From the NCBI RefSeq assembly GCF_031127875.1, contig NZ_JARXIA010000022.1, positions 1 to 64,000 on the forward strand: a stretch of DNA of 64,000 bases. The letters are read 5' to 3'. The notes beneath the pieces were generated by a model, which saw nothing but the letters and a program-made list of their open reading frames with translations, was not told the DNA's origin and ran no database searches. Positions 59,009 to 64,000 of the stretch are shown one piece after another. The DNA is from Pelagicoccus sp. SDUM812005. Its GTDB lineage: Bacteria; Verrucomicrobiota; Verrucomicrobiia; Opitutales; Opitutaceae. Position 1 is the stretch's first letter. The number at the start of each line of letters is the position of its first letter. The translations under genes were made by a program, and so were the position numbers.

Positions 59009-60529
59009 ATGAATCCTCTCCTTCGCTCCCTTTTCCTCCTCTGCTGCCTGAGTCTCGCCAGCCAGGTCCTCGCCAAGAAAAACTGGATCCACATCCAGAG
59101 CGAACACTTCGAAGTGTTCAGCGAAACGGGAAAAGGCCGCACCCGCACCATCGTGGAGGAGCTCCACGACACCCACGGCATTTTCGAAGTGCTCTTCCCC
59201 AAACTCGGAAACAGCAAACGGCACCGGCTCAAGGTCATCATCGCCAAGGAAAGGACCTTGAATCGGGAAATCGCCCCCCTCTACAAAGGCAAACCCAAAG
59301 ACCTAGCCGGATTCTACGGAAAATCCCTGGAAGGCAGGCTCCTCGTCATCAACGGAAGCGTCGACTGGAATTACCTGCGGGAAGTCGTGCTCCACGAATA
59401 TACCCACTTCTTGCTCGATCAACCGGGAATCGAATTCCCGCTGTGGATGAACGAGGGGCTCGCTGAAGTATTCTCCACCATCAGCCGCAACGGAAAAGGA
59501 AAGGTCACAGTGGGAAGAGCAAACGATTACCGCCTCCTGCTGCTGGCCCGAAGCAAACTCATGCCGCTTGACGAATTGTTCGCCGTCGACCACAGCTCGC
59601 CCGTCTACAACAATTCCGGGCACGGGGCCGGCATCTACTACGCCCAGTCCTGGGCCCTCATCCACTACCTGCTTTTCGGCACGCACGAGCTGCCTAAGAA
59701 CGCATTTACCAAAGTCGTCGAGCACGCCATCGCAGGAAAAACCTTCTACGATACCGCCATCCAAAAGCTGCTGGGGCGAGACTTGGACACCCTCAAGCGC
59801 GAGCTCGACAGCTACTGCGACGGAGGCGAGTATTCGAGTTATCGATACACTCTGGACGACGCGGACTCGGACCTGCAATTCGAGGAGTTCAAGCTGTCCG
59901 GCAAGGAGCTCGAATACTTGATCGTGGAAGCTAAGCTCAGCATCCGCGGACGGAAAGAGGCCCAAGCAAGCGTCGACGCCTTCATCGAAGCCTACCCCGA
60001 CGAACCTGAGAGCTATTCCCTGCGCGGCTACCTGGAGCTCCTCTCCGGCCGGGACCCGCAAGCCATCGAGCTCTTGGAAAAAGCGGTGAAGCGTAGCAGC
60101 CAGTCACCCCAGACCTACCTCCACTTCGCCGGAGCCAAGCTGCGGCAATACATAAACTCGACCACCTATCGCGAAAACGCCCTCGACGAACTGAAAACGA
60201 GGGAACTGCTCACCTACCTCTTCAAAGCCCGAGCCCTGGCCGGCCCCTTCGACGAAAAGCTCTACCACTGCATCGGCGAAGTTTGGCTATCCTCCCAGGT
60301 CCGGCCCACCAGCGACCACATGGCAATCCTGATCGAGGGACTGCAAAACTACCCGCACGATTCCCACCTCGCCTTCTACCTCGCCCGCTACTACGAAAAG
60401 GAAGGCGAGTTCGAAAACGCCCTGCAGCTCCACCAACGCTACTACCAGCCCCACCTTCCCCCCTACCTCAAGGTCTCCTACGAACAGCTCGCCTACCGCA
60501 TCAAAACGACGCAAGAGCAGACGAAATAG
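59009..60529 (+). CDS. Exported HExxH metallopeptidase-like protein with TPR tail
   Basis: The 506-residue protein has a signal peptide (1-22). The peptidase-like part resembles DUF1570/gluzincin proteins: WIHIQSEHFEVFSE at the start, then H129-E-Y-T-H133 in VLHEYTHFLL and a downstream NEGLAEVFS whose glutamates could be the third zinc ligand. From about residue 290 helical TPR-like repeats follow (FEEFKLSGKELEYLI, SVDAFIEAYPDEPESYSLRGYLELLSGRD, AIELLEKAVKRSSQSPQTYLHFAGAKL). Substrate is unknown. Flanking gaps of 223 and 119 bp suggest it is monocistronic. Confidence 0.8.
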   Translation: MNPLLRSLFLLCCLSLASQVLAKKNWIHIQSEHFEVFSETGKGRTRTIVEELHDTHGIFEVLFPKLGNSKRHRLKVIIAKERTLNREIAPLYKGKPKDLAGFYGKSLEGRLLVINGSVDWNYLREVVLHEYTHFLLDQPGIEFPLWMNEGLAEVFSTISRNGKGKVTVGRANDYRLLLLARSKLMPLDELFAVDHSSPVYNNSGHGAGIYYAQSWALIHYLLFGTHELPKNAFTKVVEHAIAGKTFYDTAIQKLLGRDLDTLKRELDSYCDGGEYSSYRYTLDDADSDLQFEEFKLSGKELEYLIVEAKLSIRGRKEAQASVDAFIEAYPDEPESYSLRGYLELLSGRDPQAIELLEKAVKRSSQSPQTYLHFAGAKLRQYINSTTYRENALDELKTRELLTYLFKARALAGPFDEKLYHCIGEVWLSSQVRPTSDHMAILIEGLQNYPHDSHLAFYLARYYEKEGEFENALQLHQRYYQPHLPPYLKVSYEQLAYRIKTTQEQTK

Positions 60530-60648
60530 CCGCCGCGTCGGCCCTGCCACCCACTCCCAAGCAAATTTATCGAACCGGGTTTCCATGAATTAAACTCATG
60601 AAAAACCCCTTGCCTCATTCATGGCGGACGCGATTATCGCCGCCACAG

Positions 60649-61983
60649 ATGAAGCGAATAAAATCCCTCCTCCCTCTACTCGCTCTACTGTCCCTCCCCC
60701 AAGTCTGCTTCGCCCAAGAAGCGAACGCAGAAGGAGCAGTAGACACTGGCACTACCGCGTGGATGCTCATATCCACCGCCCTCGTCCTCTTCATGGTCCC
60801 TGGACTGGCCATGTTCTACGGCGGGCTCGTCCGTACCAAAAACGTGCTCAGCACCATGATGCATAGCTTCGTAGCGATGGCTGTCATCGGCGTGCTCTGG
60901 GTCGTTTGCGGCTACGCCCTCACCTTCGGCGACAGCGTGCTCGGCGGATTCGTCGGCTGGAATCCCAACTATTTCATGCTCAGCGGCATCGACGACAGCA
61001 TCGTGGATGGCATCCCCGAATACATCGTCGCCATGTTCCAAGGCAAGTTCGCCATCATCACGCCCGCCCTAATCAGCGGCGCCCTCGCGGAACGCGTATT
61101 CTTTCGTGGATACGTCTTCTTCATAGCCCTTTGGTTCCTCTTCGTCTACTGCCCGCTTTGCCACTGGATCTGGTCCGCGGACGGCTGGCTGCTCAACGCC
61201 GGGGCCGCAGGAGTCATCGACCTCGCAGGCGGCCTGGTCATCCACGTATCCGCCGGAACCAGCGCTCTCGTAGTCGCCCTTTTCCTCGGCAAGCGCCACG
61301 GCAACCCGCGCGACCTCATCAACCCGAACAACCTCGTCATGACCATGATGGGCGCCGGCTTCCTCTGGGTCGGCTGGTTCGGCTTCAACGCTGGCTCCAC
61401 CGTGCAGTCCGGACTCGACACCGCCCGCGCCCTCACCATGACGCAAATCTCCGGCGCCGCCGGAGCCCTCGCCTGGACCGTCATCGAAGCCATCAAGTTC
61501 CGCAAGGTCACCTCCCTCGGCTTCGTTTCCGGCATCCTTTCCGGCCTCGTCGTCATCACCCCCGCCGCAGCCGTGGTACAGCCCATGGGCGCCATCCTGC
61601 TCGGAGCCGCCTCCTCCTGCGTCTGCTTCCTCGCCCTCAAGATGAAGGACAAGCTCGGTTACGACGACACCCTCGACTGCTTCGGCATCCACGGCGTCGG
61701 CAGCGGACTGGGCGTAGTGCTGCTCGCCTTCCTCCTGCGACCCAGCTGGCTCGCGGAAGCGGCCGCCAATACCGAATCCGGAGTCTGGACCGCCATGGAC
61801 CAATTCGGTATCCAAATGCTGGGCATGGCCGCCACTATCGCCCTCTCCGGCGTCGCGACTTATCTCATTTGCGTGCTCGTATCCAAGACCACCGGCTTCC
61901 GCGTCGACAAGCAAACCGAGATCACCGGCCTCGACAAGACCCTGCACGGCGAACACGGCTACGGCCTCGCCAACAGCGAATAG
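60649..61983 (+). CDS. amtB: Ammonium transporter
   Basis: The start at 60649 gives a cleavable signal (MKRIKSLLPLLALLSLPQVCFAQ), as known for AmtB, and 444 residues. The eleven-helix Amt family is recognisable by DTGTTAWMLISTALVLFMVPGLAMFYGGLVR, NVLSTMMHSF, the twin-histidine positions in DLAGGLVIHVSAGTSAL and CFGIHGVGSGLG, and FLWVGWFGFNAGS. It conducts NH3/NH4+ across the inner membrane. No glnK gene follows; the next gene after the terminator is an EamA transporter. Confidence 0.96.
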   Translation: MKRIKSLLPLLALLSLPQVCFAQEANAEGAVDTGTTAWMLISTALVLFMVPGLAMFYGGLVRTKNVLSTMMHSFVAMAVIGVLWVVCGYALTFGDSVLGGFVGWNPNYFMLSGIDDSIVDGIPEYIVAMFQGKFAIITPALISGALAERVFFRGYVFFIALWFLFVYCPLCHWIWSADGWLLNAGAAGVIDLAGGLVIHVSAGTSALVVALFLGKRHGNPRDLINPNNLVMTMMGAGFLWVGWFGFNAGSTVQSGLDTARALTMTQISGAAGALAWTVIEAIKFRKVTSLGFVSGILSGLVVITPAAAVVQPMGAILLGAASSCVCFLALKMKDKLGYDDTLDCFGIHGVGSGLGVVLLAFLLRPSWLAEAAANTESGVWTAMDQFGIQMLGMAATIALSGVATYLICVLVSKTTGFRVDKQTEITGLDKTLHGEHGYGLANSE

Positions 61984-62013
61984 CCTGGCGCCGCCAATCC
62001 GAAAACTTTTACC

Positions 62014-62047
62014 AGCCCCGCTTCGCCCTTCGCGAGCGGGGCTTTCG
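62014..62047 (+). terminator. Terminator-like hairpin after amtB
   Basis: AGCCCCGCT (62014-62022) pairs with AGCGGGGCT (62035-62043), 12-base loop, followed by a weak T-tract (TTCGCT). Confidence 0.6.
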
Positions 62048-62204
62048 CTAGCCATCTTTTACATCCCCTCGGCGAACTGCTGCAACTCGTGCAGCAATTC
62101 CCCTAGCGCCATACGCCAAGGCAACGTCGACCAAACAAATCGCCGCCCCGCTTCCTTTTACGTCGTGACAGTCGCCGCCCTTCGTGGGAGATACGGCAGT
62201 TCGC

Positions 62205-63095
62205 ATGCTTCGCTTTCTCCTACTGCTCTCCGGCGTCTTCTTTTGCTCCACTTCGGTTATCCTGATCCGGTCGAGCAGCCTGCCGCCCGCCTTGGTCGGC
62301 ACCTACCGCCTCCTGTTCGCCTCCATCCTCCTGCTGCCGATCTTCCTCAAGAGCTGGAGCACGCACCGAGCCGCCGTGCAGCCGCGCCTGTTCCTCCGCT
62401 GCGTGATCCCCGCCGCCTTGCTGGCCATCCACCTGATGTCCTGGGCCATGGGCGCCCGGATGACCTACATCGCCAACGCCACCTTGATCATCAACCTCAC
62501 GCCTGCCGTCATGCCCTTGCTCGCCTTTTTCCTCATCAAGGAAAAGGTCACCCGTCGCGAAATTCTGGGTACGCTGGTCGCCCTGAGCGGCGTTGGCATC
62601 CTCTCCGCGAACGCTTTCAGCATCAATCCCGACTACCTCTGGGGAAATATCGTTTGCTTCGCCTCCATGATCACCTTCGCGGCTTACCTCGCCTTTGGTC
62701 GCATCAACAAGGACTTCCCCTCCATTTGGCTCTACATGGTCCCGATCTACATGATCGCGACCGTCTTCTGCCTACTCTTTTCCCTGGCCACCCTCGACTC
62801 GGTAAGCCTCGGCTCCTGGGAGGAAGCAGGCTGGATGCTGGCGATGGCCATCCTGCCCACCATCCTCGGCCACGTTACCCTCAACAATAGCCTGCGCTAC
62901 TTCACGGCCCAGACCTTCGCCGTCGTAAACCTGCACCAATTCGTTTCGGCCGGCATCATGGGCTGGCTCATTTTCGGCGACACCCCGCCGACCACCTTCT
63001 ACTTCGCCGCCGCCCTTTGCGTCAGCGGAGCTATCATCGTCATCCACGAAGCCGCCAAGATCCGCCGCATCGCCCGAGCCCGCCAGGCGGGTTAG
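62205..63095 (+). CDS. EamA/DMT-family transporter
   Basis: The ATG at 62205 puts the first helix at the N-terminus; a GTG seven codons upstream is possible. The 296-residue protein has ten hydrophobic helices in two EamA repeats: the first includes SVILIRSSSLPPALVGTYRLLFASILLLPIF, ANATLIINLTPAVMPLLAFFLIKEKVTRREILGTLVALSGVGIL; the second includes GNIVCFASMITFAAYLAFGR and VNLHQFVSAGIMGWLIFGDTPPTTFYFAAALCVSGAIIVI. It is a secondary exporter of unknown metabolite. Confidence 0.87.
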   Translation: MLRFLLLLSGVFFCSTSVILIRSSSLPPALVGTYRLLFASILLLPIFLKSWSTHRAAVQPRLFLRCVIPAALLAIHLMSWAMGARMTYIANATLIINLTPAVMPLLAFFLIKEKVTRREILGTLVALSGVGILSANAFSINPDYLWGNIVCFASMITFAAYLAFGRINKDFPSIWLYMVPIYMIATVFCLLFSLATLDSVSLGSWEEAGWMLAMAILPTILGHVTLNNSLRYFTAQTFAVVNLHQFVSAGIMGWLIFGDTPPTTFYFAAALCVSGAIIVIHEAAKIRRIARARQAG

Positions 63096-63125
63096 CGGAA
63101 GCGACAACAGTCGGACGCAGCTTCC

Positions 63126-64000
63126 CTATTCGATCTCGCTGACATCGCCCTGCAGGTATTCCTCGGGAAAGATCGGTTCCTCCGCCTCCCGTTTCGCTTC
63201 GATGGAAGCGATCACCTTGCCGGCCGTTTCGATGCGTTCGACCTCCTTGGCGGTCAGCTCTCCTTTGCGACTCCGTCCCCGCAGGGCCCTGTCCCAAAAC
63301 TCTGGATACCCCGCAATTTCGTAGTCGGCAGAAGCCAGCAGGTAGAGGGCGATCAAGTCGGCCTCGACTTCGAAGGCATGCGAGTAGGCGTTGCCGCCCA
63401 TGCCGCCAAAAATCCCGCCCGTATTCACTCCGCTGGCAGCCGCAGCCACGTCGAGCAATTGCCCCAGCATCGCGTTCTTTCCCTTCTGCTTGGAGTGGCG
63501 CATCACGTTTTTCGCGAGCGCGTAGGCGCAAAGGTAGGCGAGGTCCTCGCTGCGCTTAATGCTCTCCACCAAGGATAGGCCGATCCAAATCACGTCGCCG
63601 TCCACCTGCAAGTCCACCGCGTCGGTCGCGACCACCACCACGCCATAATAAGCGCCTTCGACGGGCGTCACCTCCAGTTCAAGAACCTCGTTCCCGCGCT
63701 GCACTTCCAACAGGTTGGGTCCGCCCGGCTCCAGCTGACGCTTGACCTGTCGTGCCGCGTAGATGGCCGAGCGAGAGCCTTGCGGCACCTTGGCTCCATT
63801 GATGGAGAGCAATCTGTCTCCCGCCCTCAAGCCCGCGCTCTCCGCTGGCGAATCGGGAAACACGGTGAGAACCGTCACCCACGGACCGAAGCCCTCCGCT
63901 CTCGCTTCCGCGAGTAGGGCCTCGCTGTAGAAGGCTTCCGTAACGAAGGCGGCTCCGATATAGCCGTGCGTTTCTTCGGCTCGATAGTTGGCCGCCTTTT
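63126..64000 (-). CDS. PDZ-containing M48-like protein with lost catalytic motif, partial
   Basis: The frame is open to the right edge of the window, so the 5' end is missing. A PDZ-like domain (LTVFPDSPAESAGLRAGDRLLSING to LEVQRGNEVLELEVTPVEG) is inserted before the M48 peptidase fold. The M48 region reads DLAYLCAYALAKNVMRHS where active enzymes have LA..L.HE.AH....RHS, so the HExxH is YALAK: both zinc histidines and the catalytic glutamate are gone. The later E-x-x-x-D element is retained (SHAFEVEADLIALYLLASADYE) and then PEFWDRAL. It is probably a non-catalytic, membrane-exported regulator or chaperone of the M48 type. Confidence 0.8.
   Translation of the reverse strand, partial: KAANYRAEETHGYIGAAFVTEAFYSEALLAEARAEGFGPWVTVLTVFPDSPAESAGLRAGDRLLSINGAKVPQGSRSAIYAARQVKRQLEPGGPNLLEVQRGNEVLELEVTPVEGAYYGVVVVATDAVDLQVDGDVIWIGLSLVESIKRSEDLAYLCAYALAKNVMRHSKQKGKNAMLGQLLDVAAAASGVNTGGIFGGMGGNAYSHAFEVEADLIALYLLASADYEIAGYPEFWDRALRGRSRKGELTAKEVERIETAGKVIASIEAKREAEEPIFPEEYLQGDVSEIE

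Noticed and set aside
1-64000. CRISPR arrays, prophage genes, insertion sequences and tRNA genes
   Set aside because: I looked for regularly spaced direct repeats, transposase or phage protein motifs and tRNA-like cloverleaves and saw none; the only repeats are the heptamer arrays and REP-like elements.

Overview
The window reads as a chromosomal stretch of a GC-rich, free-living, probably marine bacterium of the Verrucomicrobiota, most likely class Opitutia (Opitutales/Puniceicoccales, Pelagicoccus-like). Support: a very large TonB-dependent receptor whose mature N-terminus carries the ELSPFTV signature common in that group; a secreted protein ending in a VPDxG-type sorting tail; GlyA and GreA in the long forms known from Chlamydiae and relatives; and a xylose-regulator-like LacI/AraC hybrid beside a sulfatase cluster. 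The placement rests on protein recognition only; there is no rRNA, and I recognised no tRNA, prophage, insertion sequence or CRISPR array.

Layout. 1-10 kb: a sulfatase / metallophosphoesterase / TIM-barrel operon and a TonB receptor, divergent from a XylR-like regulator across a gap holding a perfect inverted repeat. 10-23 kb: corA, a VPDxG-tailed secreted protein, engB with a DEDDh exonuclease, tyrS, an FmdB-like protein, a tRNA-queuosine mannosyltransferase-like enzyme, a papain-like protease, a chemoreceptor, a TonB-like protein, a thioredoxin and glyA. 23-33 kb: a nine-gene co-directional run centred on bacillithiol synthesis: PIG-L hydrolase, 45-residue membrane protein, sodium symporter, a half-length BshC-like protein, bshB, bshA, MazG-like pyrophosphohydrolase, FIST protein, histidine kinase. 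33-39 kb: a DUF2911 protein, an MFS transporter and a porin / PstS-like / chemoreceptor module. 39-54 kb: rsmB, long greA, an ArsR-methyltransferase fusion, ptsI, ispE, then pyrF-ispD-ispF-oppABC and an ABC exporter. 54-64 kb: a small orphan gene, a secreted TIM-barrel / cytochrome c / beta-propeller operon, a membrane-associated metallopeptidase-like protein, amtB, an EamA transporter and an M48-like protein that has lost its HExxH.

The observations I rate highest are (1) the compact BshC-like protein in an otherwise complete bacillithiol operon, with a very small membrane protein translationally coupled to the symporter; (2) dispersed, degenerate heptamer arrays (TTCNNNN, best unit TTCACTC) that sit where a Shine-Dalgarno would be before several starts and also occur inside coding sequence; (3) ispF, which has no AUG/GUG/UUG start able to include its metal ligands and is in frame with the ispD stop; (4) a REP-like inverted repeat family placed at the 3' ends of genes; and (5) the inactive-looking M48 protein at the right edge.
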